From: Vibrio fluvialis
GTDB taxonomy: Bacteria > Pseudomonadota > Gammaproteobacteria > Enterobacterales > Vibrionaceae
Reading direction: 5' to 3'
Length of the DNA stretch: 64,000 nt
Assembly (NCBI RefSeq): GCF_900460245.1
Contig: NZ_UHIP01000002.1
Span: forward strand, 806,001-870,000
Below the pieces are notes generated by a model. The model worked only from the letters and a program-made list of their open reading frames with translations, made no database searches and was not told the origin of the DNA. Positions 1 through 8,719 of this stretch are shown here, one piece after another. The position numbers and the translations under genes are program-made. The stretch's first letter is position 1, and each line of letters begins with the position of its first letter.

Positions 1-1
1 G

Positions 2-454
2 ATGACGTTAGATAAATACGATTATGCATTGTTGGAATTGTTGCAGCGTAACTGCCAAACCCCGCTGCGCGAGTTGGCGGATGCGGTTTATTTGTCGACG
101 GCTTCTGTGCAGCGGCGTATCCAAAAACTCAAAGACAATGGTTACATTCAAGCCAATGTTGCGGTTTTGGACCCTGACAAACTCAATCAGGTCATCACGA
201 TTGTGGTGGAAGTACAGGCAGAGAAAACGTATGCGCTCGATCTGGATGTCCTCAAGCAAAGTTTCTCCGGCCCAGAAGTTCAGCAGTGCTACTACGTCAC
301 CGGCGATGCTGACTTTGTCTTAGTGCTGGTGGTGCCCAACATGCAACGTTTTCAGGAGATTTGCGACAAGCTGTTTCACAGTAACCCCAACGTGAAATGG
401 TTCAGAACCATGGTGGCGCTGGAGCGAGTGAAGGCGACGTTGGATGTACTGTAA
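2..454 (+). CDS. Lrp/AsnC-family transcriptional regulator
   Basis: A 150-residue protein of normal length for the Lrp/AsnC family, which bind DNA as dimers or octamers and sense amino acids or related small molecules. The first 60 residues form the winged helix-turn-helix (LLELLQRNCQTPLRELADAV, then LSTASVQRRIQKLKDNGYI); residues 65-145 look like the RAM ligand-binding domain, with a GDADFVLVL segment. The ATG is at the second base of the window and fits the family start, so the gene is probably complete, but its ribosome-binding site and promoter lie outside. The ligand and target cannot be told. The partner gene is presumably to the left of the window. Confidence 0.9.
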   Translation: MTLDKYDYALLELLQRNCQTPLRELADAVYLSTASVQRRIQKLKDNGYIQANVAVLDPDKLNQVITIVVEVQAEKTYALDLDVLKQSFSGPEVQQCYYVTGDADFVLVLVVPNMQRFQEICDKLFHSNPNVKWFRTMVALERVKATLDVL

Positions 455-755
455 CTTGCCTTAGGTTGTTGGGGCAAAGAAGCTGGATCGAACAGGATAT
501 TAATTGTCTGAATTATTAATATTTGGCTATTTAATTGTGATGCATGTCGTTATTTAAGCTTCACTAATACATGGATATAATTAAATCTATCAATGCTTCT
601 CATAAATAAGACAATGAATTAAGTTGATGAATTAGTTCAACTAAAATAAGCATTATTCGTATATAAATAGTTCCTCGCGAATTTGGTGCATTGACTTCCC
701 CCTCCTTCGGGTTAGTTTTTACTTATGTCAGTCATAGGGCTTAGGAGTATTTGTA
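455..755. other. AT-rich intergenic region upstream of vpsT-like gene
   Basis: About 300 AT-rich bases without a gene. I see no clear terminator for the Lrp-type gene. A TGTGA half site at 536-540 followed by a weak second half could be a poor CRP site. A GGAG at 744-747 before the ATG at 756 serves the next gene. Regulators of this class often have long, multiply controlled upstream regions, which would fit. Confidence 0.4.
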
Positions 756-1427
756 ATGAGTGAAGGAAAAAGACTAAACGTACGATTACTTTCCGATGTA
801 TGCATGCAATCGAGATTATTAAAAGACGCATTAGAATCCAAATTGCCGGTTCGGATTGATGTTTCACCGTTTAGTGAAGTGTGGCAGCACGAGAATGATC
901 CTGCGTGTCACGACGTCAAAATTATCATCATCGATTATTCATGCATTGAGAGCGAGACCCTCGGCGATTACTACACGTTTAAACAGATGACGTGCCCGGA
1001 GGCCAAAGAGGTGGTGATCAATTGCCCGCCTGAGGCTGAATCTAAGTCTTTGTTTAAATGGCAAAAACTATCTGGTGTGTTCTTCGCCGACGACGATATT
1101 GAAGCGTTAGTCAAAGGCATGAACAAGATTCTGGAAGACGAAATGTGGCTGACCCGTAAGTTGGCTCAGGAGTACATCATGCACTATCGCGCAGGTGCTC
1201 CGGCTGTGACGTCACAGGTCTACACTCGTTTGACTCGCCGTGAACAACAAATTATTAAACTGCTTGGCAGTGGTGCTTCAAATATTGAAATCGCCGATAA
1301 ACTTTACGTGAGTGAAAACACCGTGAAGACTCACCTGCACAATGTATTTAAGAAAATAAATGCGAAGAATCGTCTGCAGGCGTTAATCTGGGCGAAGAGT
1401 AATATTGGCATGGAAGAAGTCAGCTAA
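756..1427 (+). CDS. vpsT: VpsT/CsgD-type c-di-GMP-responsive regulator (LuxR/FixJ HTH)
   Basis: This 223-residue protein has the build of VpsT, the biofilm matrix regulator of V. cholerae (about 224 residues): a degenerate receiver domain (1-120) and a C-terminal LuxR-type helix-turn-helix (about 165-220, LTRREQQIIKLL...SENTVKTHLHNVFKKI). Residues 131-134 are WLTR, which matches the W[FLM][TS]R motif that binds cyclic di-GMP in VpsT at the same residue numbers. VpsT activates exopolysaccharide genes when c-di-GMP dimerises it; CsgD of enterics is a relative controlling curli. A GGAG lies upstream of the ATG. A terminator follows at 1526. It is the only CsgD-like gene in the window, so it may also control the curli locus at 31-35 kb; that link is inference. 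Confidence 0.88.
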   Translation: MSEGKRLNVRLLSDVCMQSRLLKDALESKLPVRIDVSPFSEVWQHENDPACHDVKIIIIDYSCIESETLGDYYTFKQMTCPEAKEVVINCPPEAESKSLFKWQKLSGVFFADDDIEALVKGMNKILEDEMWLTRKLAQEYIMHYRAGAPAVTSQVYTRLTRREQQIIKLLGSGASNIEIADKLYVSENTVKTHLHNVFKKINAKNRLQALIWAKSNIGMEEVS

Positions 1428-1525
1428 TAATAAAAACAGATCTTAGATAAATATGAATGTCCGATGCCATACTAAAGTTTAGATTTATATTTATGAGTCA
1501 ACGAAGGTTTATTTATTACAGAAAA

Positions 1526-1546
1526 GGCAGCTAAGGCTGCCTTTTT
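1526..1546 (+). terminator. Rho-independent terminator after vpsT-like gene
   Basis: GGCAGC, TAAG loop, GCTGCC, then TTTTT. The stem has A-rich flanks on the other side, so it may also end the convergent YbjQ transcript. Confidence 0.8.
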
Positions 1547-1549
1547 ACT

Positions 1550-1870
1550 TTATTCGACTATTACCGCTGTACCACTGACGGACACCATTAACATGCCGTT
1601 GGTTTTTCCGAATGTCTCGTAGTCCAGATCAATCCCGACAACGGCGTTCGCCCCAAGCTCTGTGGCGCGCGCTTGCAACTCTTGTAGGGCAATGGTGCGT
1701 GCTTTTTGTAATTCATGCTCATACGTTGCTGAACGGCCACCCACGATATCGCGAATGCCAGCAAACAGATCTTTGAAAATATTGGCGCCTAAAATGGCTT
1801 CTCCGGCGATGACGCCGCAATAGCGCACGATACGTTTGCCTTCAACCTGAGGGGTGGTGGTGACGATCAT
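1550..1870 (-). CDS. YbjQ/UPF0145 family protein
   Basis: A 106-residue protein of the YbjQ (UPF0145, heavy-metal-binding domain fold) family: MIVTTTP...[24 protein letters not shown], then an [15 protein letters not shown] segment near residue 75, all typical. These small proteins assemble into pentamers or decamers and their role is not settled. GGAGTCAGGA precedes the ATG at 1870. It is convergent with the vpsT-like gene and sits just beyond the terminator of the pectin-side ogl transcript, so it is likely a separate unit. Confidence 0.88.
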   Translation of the reverse strand: MIVTTTPQVEGKRIVRYCGVIAGEAILGANIFKDLFAGIRDIVGGRSATYEHELQKARTIALQELQARATELGANAVVGIDLDYETFGKTNGMLMVSVSGTAVIVE

Positions 1871-1952
1871 TCCTGACTCCGTTATGTTTTAAGGTTTACG
1901 CGAGTTAGAAGTGTAAACCAGCCGAGAGTTCCGTGCAGCAATCGGGGCGGAC

Positions 1953-1983
1953 AAAAAAAAGCCTTCGCAGTGAGCGAAGGCTT
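1953..1983 (-). terminator. Terminator after ogl
   Basis: On the minus strand AGCCTTCGC, a 5-base loop and GCGAAGGCT are followed by eight T. It closes the symporter-ogl transcript. Confidence 0.85.
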
Positions 1984-2001
1984 ATCGGAGCATAGGGGGA
2001 T

Positions 2002-3165
2002 TTAACGCAATTCAGCCGGAATGTCGGCGATATAAATGGCTGGCACGCCTTCAAAATCACTGGTAAACAGCACGCCCGTATCACCCGGTGTGAAAGATGG
2101 GTGAGGGTGAGTGATTTGACGGTCACCATCGAGCACATCCCACGATGTACTGTGTTTGGCCAGCTTGGCGTAGTGCTTGGTTTTGGTGTTGAGGATGTAG
2201 AGGAACGGATCATTTTCGATGTCGTAACTTTCCGCGTCAGCCACATCCACCGGTGCATCACAGCCGTCACCCACCATCAGAGAGCCGTCGAAGTTACTCA
2301 TCAGGTGTGAACATGGCGGCATCACCATCACTTCTTCGTTTTCCAGCGTGTCCGGGTTGGCTTTGTAAATCACGCGCTCGGTCATGCCTTTAAAGTAAGA
2401 AACATAGGCCATGGCGCTACCATCCGGAATCCAGAACTCATGAGTGCACGATTCGCCCGGTGCGTGTTCTTTTATCTTGCGAACATTGCTGCCGTCTTCG
2501 TTCACCAGCCACATGCGCGCGTCGACCAAATCGTGCGGACCTTCATGGCAGAAGCCAATGGTGGAATCGTCAAACGGACGGTAAATCGGGTGGCCCAGCC
2601 ACGCGTTGTCCTGATGGACTACATCCAGTTCACCAGTTTGAATATCGACTTTGATCAGGCGGCAGGTGGGTTTGGTGTGGTAAAACTCAGCAAACTTTTC
2701 CCACGAGGTCAGTGGCTGCCAGTCACGCTTGAGGATTTCAATACCGACCAGTTTCGTGCATTCGGAGTTCGCCACCCAGGTGCCGTAACCTTTCCACTCT
2801 TCATCGACGGTGTAAATGACCTGTTCTTCGAGTGTTTCGAGGTCCACTTTCATCAGGTTCAGTTCATTTTTGACGTAGAAGAAAGAACGATCATCGTCAG
2901 AGATGAAGCCGCCGAAGGTATTGTCACCTTTGCCTTCCGTAAGCTGCTTGGCCTGTTGTGTGTTCAGATCGACCAGGTAGTAGTTACGGGTTCCATCAAA
3001 GTCACCGGCAAACAGCAGTTTGCTGCCGTCTTTGGTAAAACACTTTTGATAGAAGTAGTTACGATGACAAATCACATCCGTTGGAGTCAGACGAGTCACT
3101 TTTACTTGGGTGTCGCTGTCGATGAATGATTCGAATGCCAGCTGAATTACATCACCTTTAGCCAT
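2002..3165 (-). CDS. ogl: Oligogalacturonate lyase (PL22)
   Basis: A 387-residue cytoplasmic protein with the seven-bladed propeller sequence pattern of oligogalacturonate lyase (PL22), which cuts unsaturated and saturated digalacturonate into 4,5-unsaturated galacturonate monomers. Seen: the GDFDGTRNYYLVDL blade near residue 40, THEFWIPDGSAMAYVS, and SFTPGDTGVLFTSDFEGVPAIYIAD at the end, with histidines (CHRNYFYQ, CTHEFW, THPHPSF) that fit the metal-site region. The start chosen is the ATG at 3165, with GGAG seven bases before it; an ATG five codons upstream overlaps that site. It lies 61 bases behind the symporter, separated by a hairpin. It should follow PelW in the pathway. Confidence 0.93.
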   Translation of the reverse strand: MAKGDVIQLAFESFIDSDTQVKVTRLTPTDVICHRNYFYQKCFTKDGSKLLFAGDFDGTRNYYLVDLNTQQAKQLTEGKGDNTFGGFISDDDRSFFYVKNELNLMKVDLETLEEQVIYTVDEEWKGYGTWVANSECTKLVGIEILKRDWQPLTSWEKFAEFYHTKPTCRLIKVDIQTGELDVVHQDNAWLGHPIYRPFDDSTIGFCHEGPHDLVDARMWLVNEDGSNVRKIKEHAPGESCTHEFWIPDGSAMAYVSYFKGMTERVIYKANPDTLENEEVMVMPPCSHLMSNFDGSLMVGDGCDAPVDVADAESYDIENDPFLYILNTKTKHYAKLAKHSTSWDVLDGDRQITHPHPSFTPGDTGVLFTSDFEGVPAIYIADIPAELR

Positions 3166-3184
3166 AAATAATCTCCGCAAATGG

Positions 3185-3212
3185 CACTGCCAACCGACGA
3201 GGATTGGCAGTG
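3185..3212 (-). promoter_or_regulatory. Intercistronic hairpin between symporter and ogl
   Basis: CACTGCCAA and TTGGCAGTG form a perfect 9-bp stem around a 10-base loop, without a T run. It could block 3' exonucleases or reduce read-through so that symporter and lyase levels differ. Confidence 0.6.
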
Positions 3213-3226
3213 AACGTTCAATTGAA

Positions 3227-4996
3227 TCAGTTAGAAGAAATCACACTTTTTTTTACTACGGTGTCCAGCCCGGCACTGCGTTTGAGAGCGTAGCCGACGA
3301 AAGCAATCACCGCCGCACAACCCAGGAACAGTAGTCGTCCCCACATTGGGTTCGGGATCAGAATCATCAGTGACAGACCCGCCGCCATGTACATCACCAA
3401 ACTGCCCAGCTTGTTGCGCTGCATACGGTCAACGATGTCCTGACCTTCTTCGGCAACACATTCTGTGTCCACATCTTTGAAGAACTCGGCTGTTTGCGCT
3501 TTGTATGAGTCGTTCTCTTCTTTGTAGAACAGTGTGGTCAGGCAGAAGAAACCTGCGGTCAGGAACAGGTGCGCCGCAATCGTGATGATGGTGCGCATTT
3601 CGCCCGCTTCACGACGAGTCAGTTCATCGATACCAAACCAGCTTGCCACGTTTGCCGGGGTGAAGAATTCCACCACAGACCAAGAAACCAGCATACCGAA
3701 TACAACCGTTGCCCATGGTGCCCATTTTGGCGTTTTGCGAATCAGGATACCCAGGAACAGCGGCACCAGAATCGGAGATTGCAGCAGCGTCGCAACTTGC
3801 ATCATCAGGTCAAACAGGCTCAGGTGTTTCAGAGAGTTGAAGAACTGTGCCATGAAAATAACCAGCAGACCGTTCACCAGACACGCGATTTGCCCTGCGC
3901 GCAGCTGCTCTTTATCCGTTGCCTGACCTTTACGCATGATAGGTGCGTAGAAGCTGCGAACGAAGATGCCTGAGTTGCGGTTCAGTGCTGAATCCATCGA
4001 AGACATGGTGGCGGCGAACAGACCGGCCATCAGCAAACCCACGGTGCCAAGAGGCATGGTTTCACGTGCAAACACCAGGTAAACCGCATCACCCGCTTTC
4101 GCGCCCAGTTGCGAATACTGAGTTGCCGCATCAGGGTAAAGGATGGCAGAAGCCCAAGGTGGAATGAACCAAATCACCGCGCCAACCACCATCATACCCA
4201 GCGCTAACAGGGCAGCTTTGCTGGCGTTTTTCGAGTCTTTTGCGTTCAGGAAGCGGTAAGATTCCTGCATGTTGTTGATACTTTGCAGCTGTTTCACCAC
4301 AAAGAAGATAAAGGTACACACCAGCAGTAGCGGATAGTTCATATCCGGGCCCATGATGAAACCGCCAGGGAAGTTATTGACGATTTCGCTCGGGCCACCC
4401 ACCACGTAGAGCGCAACCAGTGCACACGCGACAGAGATAACCGCAACCACCAGAGTCTGAATAAAGTCAGAAGCCACTACACCCCAGGCGCCACTCAGCA
4501 ATGAAATTGCCAGTACAGCCAGGCCGGTAACCCAAATGGTCGTCACGATGTCGGCATCAAATACCGCAGAGGCAAACACACCCAGGCCGTTGAGCCATAC
4601 CCCGGCGTTGATCACGCTCAGAGGAATGATCACCCAAGTGAAGAACTGCTCGTTGACGCCGCCAAAACGACGCTTCACGCCTTCGGTTGGGGTATCGACA
4701 CGCATCTGACGGAAGCGGCGAGCAAAGTAGAAGTAAGCGAACACATACGCCACCATGTTACCGATAAAGACGGCGAGGACGGCGAAACCATCGCTGAACG
4801 CTTTACCGGCAGCACCGGTGAATGTCCAGGCAGAAAATTGAGTCATAAAGGCGGTCGCACCCACCATCCACCAGAGCATTTTACCGCCCCCGCGGAAGTA
4901 ATCACTGGTACTGTTGCTGGCCATCTTTTTGAACAGCAAGCTGATTGCCACCATCAGGGCAAAATAGCCTGCAATGACAAGATAATCGTATTGCAT
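3227..4996 (-). CDS. Sodium:solute symporter (SSF), probable oligogalacturonide/uronate importer
   Basis: A 589-residue inner-membrane protein of the sodium:solute symporter family (SGLT/PutP type), with about 14 hydrophobic segments and the opening pattern LVIAGYFALMVAISLLFKK, then STSDYFRGGGKMLWWMVGATAFMTQFSAWTF. It heads a two-gene unit with ogl and has a KdgR-like operator 75 bases upstream, so it most likely imports unsaturated galacturonides or their monomers. SSF proteins do this job for oligoalginate in other vibrios (the Toa transporters). Substrate assignment is inference from context; family assignment is firm. It would be a second import route beside TogMNAB. Confidence 0.87.
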   Translation of the reverse strand: MQYDYLVIAGYFALMVAISLLFKKMASNSTSDYFRGGGKMLWWMVGATAFMTQFSAWTFTGAAGKAFSDGFAVLAVFIGNMVAYVFAYFYFARRFRQMRVDTPTEGVKRRFGGVNEQFFTWVIIPLSVINAGVWLNGLGVFASAVFDADIVTTIWVTGLAVLAISLLSGAWGVVASDFIQTLVVAVISVACALVALYVVGGPSEIVNNFPGGFIMGPDMNYPLLLVCTFIFFVVKQLQSINNMQESYRFLNAKDSKNASKAALLALGMMVVGAVIWFIPPWASAILYPDAATQYSQLGAKAGDAVYLVFARETMPLGTVGLLMAGLFAATMSSMDSALNRNSGIFVRSFYAPIMRKGQATDKEQLRAGQIACLVNGLLVIFMAQFFNSLKHLSLFDLMMQVATLLQSPILVPLFLGILIRKTPKWAPWATVVFGMLVSWSVVEFFTPANVASWFGIDELTRREAGEMRTIITIAAHLFLTAGFFCLTTLFYKEENDSYKAQTAEFFKDVDTECVAEEGQDIVDRMQRNKLGSLVMYMAAGLSLMILIPNPMWGRLLFLGCAAVIAFVGYALKRSAGLDTVVKKSVISSN

Positions 4997-5357
4997 GTTA
5001 AACCTCGAAACGCTGTTTTAATTTTCGATGATTATATGAGAAGAACTTGAAATGGTATGTGATAAAAATCGAAACAATGGTTCAATTTTTATATTTTTAA
5101 TGATTTAGTGATCTGAATCATAAACAGACCTTTCCAGTTTCTTGCCATAGTCAGCGCGCCTCCATATTGACTGAGAGCTTGTACCGCAACGCTTTAGCGT
5201 GATTAACTGACTGAAAAACTAACCGTTCTACGATAATCAGAAGTGATAAAAACAAGGCAGTTCGAGTGAAATGAGAGTGAGTCACAGCGGCTTCGGTATC
5301 ATCAGCTCTTTGTTAAGAATACGCGAAGTCGTGTGCTTTGGTGTGCGAAAGTGATTA
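4997..5357. other. Intergenic region between symporter and MATE genes
   Basis: Bases 5000-5090 hold the symporter promoter zone and KdgR-like box. Bases 5090-5357 hold no open frame, repeat or hairpin that I can support, until the MATE-gene terminator. Confidence 0.5.
5066..5086 (-). promoter_or_regulatory. KdgR-like operator before symporter-ogl
   Basis: The core GAAACAATGGTTC (5070-5082) is a near-palindrome matching the KdgR consensus GAAACANNGTTTC, with A/T-rich flanks. It lies 75-95 bases before the symporter start, where a repressor would cover the promoter. Confidence 0.7.
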
Positions 5358-5386
5358 AAAACTGACGGCGTCCCGAGGCGCCGTCA
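5358..5386 (-). terminator. Terminator after MATE gene
   Basis: On the minus strand CTGACGGCG, an 8-base loop and CGCCGTCAG are followed by TTTTTAAT. It ends the pelW-MATE transcript. Confidence 0.8.
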
Positions 5387-5399
5387 GCTCAGAACGGGT

Positions 5400-6860
5400 T
5401 CAGTTATCCCGGCTGGTGAGATAGACGTTGAGCCAACGACGACTGAGCATACGATATAAATAGAGGGCACCGCGCAGCCACCAGTCGGCAAACATACCGA
5501 GCCAGATCCCGTAGATGCCCAATTGCGCATAGATACCCAACAGATAGCCGAGCACAATCCGGCATCCCCACATGCTGAGGATTGCCGTCCACATGCTGTA
5601 CTTCACGTCTTTGGCGCCTTTAAACGCAGCAGGCAACACAAAGGAAGCCGCCCAAATCGGCATCATCAACGCATTGAGATAGATAAGGTTAACCACGACG
5701 TCAATCACCGCCGGGTCATCGGTGTAAATCGCGCCAATTTGATGGGAAAATGGCACGGTGACAATGCCCAGCGCGATCAACGCTGCGGTCGCCAGCCAGA
5801 GGATCAGTTGCATTTCCAGCCGCGCGGTGCGGGTCTGGTTCTGACCAAGGCGTTTGCCAATCAGCACCGTCGCAGCCATGGCCAGCGCATTCCCGGGGAT
5901 ATTGACAAACAGCAGGACGGAAAACGTGACCACGTTTCCCGCCATGACGATCGTGCCCATGCCTGCGACCATGATTTGGGTAATGAGTTTGCCAATGTTA
6001 AACATCAGCGACTCGACGCTGGCAGGCACGCCGATGACCAAGATTTCTTTGAGGATTGAACGGCTGAACGGTTTGAGAAATTCATTGGCTGGCACGCGCA
6101 GCGAACTGTTGTGAGTGAGCACAAACAGAATCATTGCCGCCCCAATCCAGCGAGCCGCACTGATGCCAATCCCGGCGCCCAGCATCCCCAAGCCATTCCA
6201 GTGCAGCGCTTCAATGCCGTAAATCAACGGGTAGCTGATGACGATATTGAGGATGTTCATCAGTATATTGGTCGTTGCGGGCGAGCGTGAATTGCCTACG
6301 GCGCGCAAAATGCCGCTGCCTGAGAGCGTGATTGCCAGTGCCGGATAGCTCAGCGCTATCATCTTGAGGTATTGATCGGCAAGCGCTATCACCTCTGGCT
6401 CAGCGCCGTAGGCCACCACCGCCAGAATAGGCTCGGCAAACAGAAACATCGCCACGCAGCAGACCACACTGATCAACACGCCGAGGTTCATCACCTGACT
6501 GGCACCAAACAGCGCTTTTTGCCGATCCCGGCGACCAAAGGCCTGAGCAATCAATACCGAGCCGCCGAGCGCGATCGCCGTGAGCAGTGACAGAATAATG
6601 TAGGTCACGCTGTCGGTGATCCCCACCGCGGCGGTGGCATCTTTACCAATCCGGCTGACCAGAATGGTGCTGACGATCCCCATCAACACCACGCAGATCA
6701 ACTCAACCAGAATCGGCCAGGTAAAAGGCAGAATACTACGCTGAATTAATACGCGGTGACGATAGCGTATACGCCAGCGTCGCACTGGCGTTTGGGAGCA
6801 AGGTGGTTCGGAGTCAGGCCTGGCAACCAGCTCGGTTTCTGAAGAAAAACGGTCAGACAA
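5400..6860 (-). CDS. MATE-family efflux transporter
   Basis: A 486-residue multidrug and toxin extrusion (MATE/NorM) family protein with about 12 membrane segments after a 50-residue basic N-terminal extension. Typical features are the PILVELICVVLMGIVSTILVSRIG first helix, GGSVLIAQAFGRRDRQKA, and GSGILRAVGNSRSPATTNILMNILNI between repeats. MATE proteins export drugs or metabolites using Na+ or H+. The start is a TTG at 6860 with GGAAG six bases before it. It lies 32 bases behind pelW, so it is probably co-transcribed with it, an unusual partner in a pectin operon. It may export toxic uronate intermediates or plant phenolics; that is a guess. Confidence 0.88.
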   Translation of the reverse strand: MSDRFSSETELVARPDSEPPCSQTPVRRWRIRYRHRVLIQRSILPFTWPILVELICVVLMGIVSTILVSRIGKDATAAVGITDSVTYIILSLLTAIALGGSVLIAQAFGRRDRQKALFGASQVMNLGVLISVVCCVAMFLFAEPILAVVAYGAEPEVIALADQYLKMIALSYPALAITLSGSGILRAVGNSRSPATTNILMNILNIVISYPLIYGIEALHWNGLGMLGAGIGISAARWIGAAMILFVLTHNSSLRVPANEFLKPFSRSILKEILVIGVPASVESLMFNIGKLITQIMVAGMGTIVMAGNVVTFSVLLFVNIPGNALAMAATVLIGKRLGQNQTRTARLEMQLILWLATAALIALGIVTVPFSHQIGAIYTDDPAVIDVVVNLIYLNALMMPIWAASFVLPAAFKGAKDVKYSMWTAILSMWGCRIVLGYLLGIYAQLGIYGIWLGMFADWWLRGALYLYRMLSRRWLNVYLTSRDN

Positions 6861-6892
6861 AATTCACTTCCATCAATAAAAGAGAACAGCAT

Positions 6893-8530
6893 TCAGGCCG
6901 CTGAGGTCTGATTGTAAATGACGTCGTAGTCGTACACCGTTTTGATGGCATCACCAACCAGGCGCTCACCGTGCAGGTAACCACCTTTGGAAATCATCAC
7001 AGGAATGTCGGCGTACCTTCCCTGATGCGCCGCTTCAAGAGCCAACAACGCGTAAGGCAGCGGATCATCAAGTCGAACATAACGGTGCAGCGGTCCGGGT
7101 AAGAAGAAGCCGGCATGATAGTGCTGGCGCAGCAGATTTTCTGCGACATCGTCGGCTAAACACAGCAATCTTTCATCGTGACTGACGGCGTGCAGCTCAA
7201 GGATTGCCATGAGCAGATAAGCCGATGCCAGCGTGGTCTGCTCAGCCACATGCGTTGCATGCAAAGTGGCGCCATCGAGCTCTCCCAAACCAAAGCGTTG
7301 CCACATGCGCACGGTGAGATCACGCAGCGTGGCGTCTTCACTTTGCAGGCTGGTGCGGATCAGCGTCAGCAGATAGGCGGGATCGGTCGGTTGTCTGGCC
7401 AACGTCGTGCCTTTATCACCATAGTAACCGTCGCGCACAAACGTATAGCCAGTCATGTCTTCGCCGCTGTTCCACATCGGAATCATTCGGTTGTGCGTTT
7501 CATCCCAGGCATGGGCAAAGTATGCCGTGATGCCGTCAATCGCCCACTGACGCATCTGTGGCTCATCCAGCAGCTTGGCGCATTCGAGGATCGCCAGCGG
7601 ATTATCGACCACCACGGGCCAGCTGTCGCGAAACAGCACATTGGCTTCACGGGCAATCTCGCCAAATTCCGGGCCGAACTGACGTTTCGCCCGATCGCCA
7701 AACCAGGAGTAGGTCAGGGTGTCGTCGTCCGGGATCGGTTGACGTTGCAATGGTGAAGAGAACTGATACACCGGCATGCCCGTTTGCGGGTGACGCGCCA
7801 GAACAAACTGCTGATAAAGATGCTTTGCCCAACGCTTGGCATGTTCATCCTGCGTGTAGTGGAAATAATGACTGGCGGCGTAAATCAGATCGGTGGCGGC
7901 GTTAACAAATGTCAGACCAACCGTTTCGGGCAGGGCAGGCCAGAGCGCGGGGTCAACCACCGGCTGCGGCTGGTGGCGGGCAAACAGATCGGGAGCAAAA
8001 GGCTGGCCGTACTCGCCGTGACGGCTGAGGTCGAGCTTTTCCCAATCGGAGACGTGCGCAGCCCAGAACCCTTTGAGAAAAGTTTCGGTTTTCGCCGGAT
8101 TGACCTGATGTAAAAAGGCATAGAACGGAAAATGGTGTTTGAGTTCGTGCACGCACTCTTTACTGGCCGGGCCTTCAATATTGCCGTTCTGCCAATGAAT
8201 AAACCGATGGCCGCCCCAGTGAAACAGGCCGCTGGCATCATCGACATAATGATCGAGAAAATACGCGGTGATATGGCGTGCCTGCTGATCAAAGCCTGGG
8301 TCTTGAGTGAGGATGCTGAGCGCGGTCAGGCCACGCAGAAAATTCTGCTGGCTGGCGAAATTGCTCATCGGCACGCGCTGGCCATCCGGGTATGTCCAGT
8401 GCACTGGCTGCAAGGTGTGGATATCCAGTCCATCGGCCAGCAGCGGCGAGGTCGGAGAGGTCGCCAGTTGCAACAGGCGCTGATAGTAATCCATCAGTAA
8501 CGGGAGATGCGAATGTCGGGTGAAAGCCAT
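6893..8530 (-). CDS. pelW: Cytoplasmic exopolygalacturonate lyase (PL2), PelW type
   Basis: A 545-residue protein without signal peptide, matching the cytoplasmic pectate disaccharide lyases of family PL2 (PelW of Dickeya, about 543 residues). These release unsaturated digalacturonate from imported oligomers. Residues H108, E129, R170 and H171 are spaced exactly like H109, E130, R171 and H172 of Yersinia PL2A, where the two His and the Glu bind the metal and the Arg is the base. HWGGHRFIHWQNG and ECVHELKHHFPFY surround these sites. It follows the tog operon on the same strand after a terminator, as in Dickeya where pelW neighbours togMNAB. I see no clear KdgR box in the 190 bases before it; it may depend on tog read-through. 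Confidence 0.92.
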   Translation of the reverse strand: MAFTRHSHLPLLMDYYQRLLQLATSPTSPLLADGLDIHTLQPVHWTYPDGQRVPMSNFASQQNFLRGLTALSILTQDPGFDQQARHITAYFLDHYVDDASGLFHWGGHRFIHWQNGNIEGPASKECVHELKHHFPFYAFLHQVNPAKTETFLKGFWAAHVSDWEKLDLSRHGEYGQPFAPDLFARHQPQPVVDPALWPALPETVGLTFVNAATDLIYAASHYFHYTQDEHAKRWAKHLYQQFVLARHPQTGMPVYQFSSPLQRQPIPDDDTLTYSWFGDRAKRQFGPEFGEIAREANVLFRDSWPVVVDNPLAILECAKLLDEPQMRQWAIDGITAYFAHAWDETHNRMIPMWNSGEDMTGYTFVRDGYYGDKGTTLARQPTDPAYLLTLIRTSLQSEDATLRDLTVRMWQRFGLGELDGATLHATHVAEQTTLASAYLLMAILELHAVSHDERLLCLADDVAENLLRQHYHAGFFLPGPLHRYVRLDDPLPYALLALEAAHQGRYADIPVMISKGGYLHGERLVGDAIKTVYDYDVIYNQTSAA

Positions 8531-8677
8531 AGTGCCACTCCATTTTAGTGTTCGGAAATAAGAGAATCCGCGTTGTCACCACGGATGATGAATTCGAGCG
8601 AATCGAACAGGGGTAAGCGGCTTGTGCAATGCGAGCGACTTACCCATGGCGACTCAAAACGTCTGCGCCACAAACTG

Positions 8678-8703
8678 CAAAAGCACCCCTGAAAAGGGGT
8701 GCT
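8678..8703 (-). terminator. Terminator after togB
   Basis: AGCACCCC, loop, GGGGTGCT then TTTTGC on the minus strand. The weak T run may allow read-through into pelW. Confidence 0.75.
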
Positions 8704-8719
8704 GATATCACGTGAACGC

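Noticed and set aside
2440..3129. Long plus-strand frame opposite ogl (229 codons)
   Set aside because: It lies wholly antisense to a firmly recognised gene and mirrors its codon structure; no ribosome site or family pattern.
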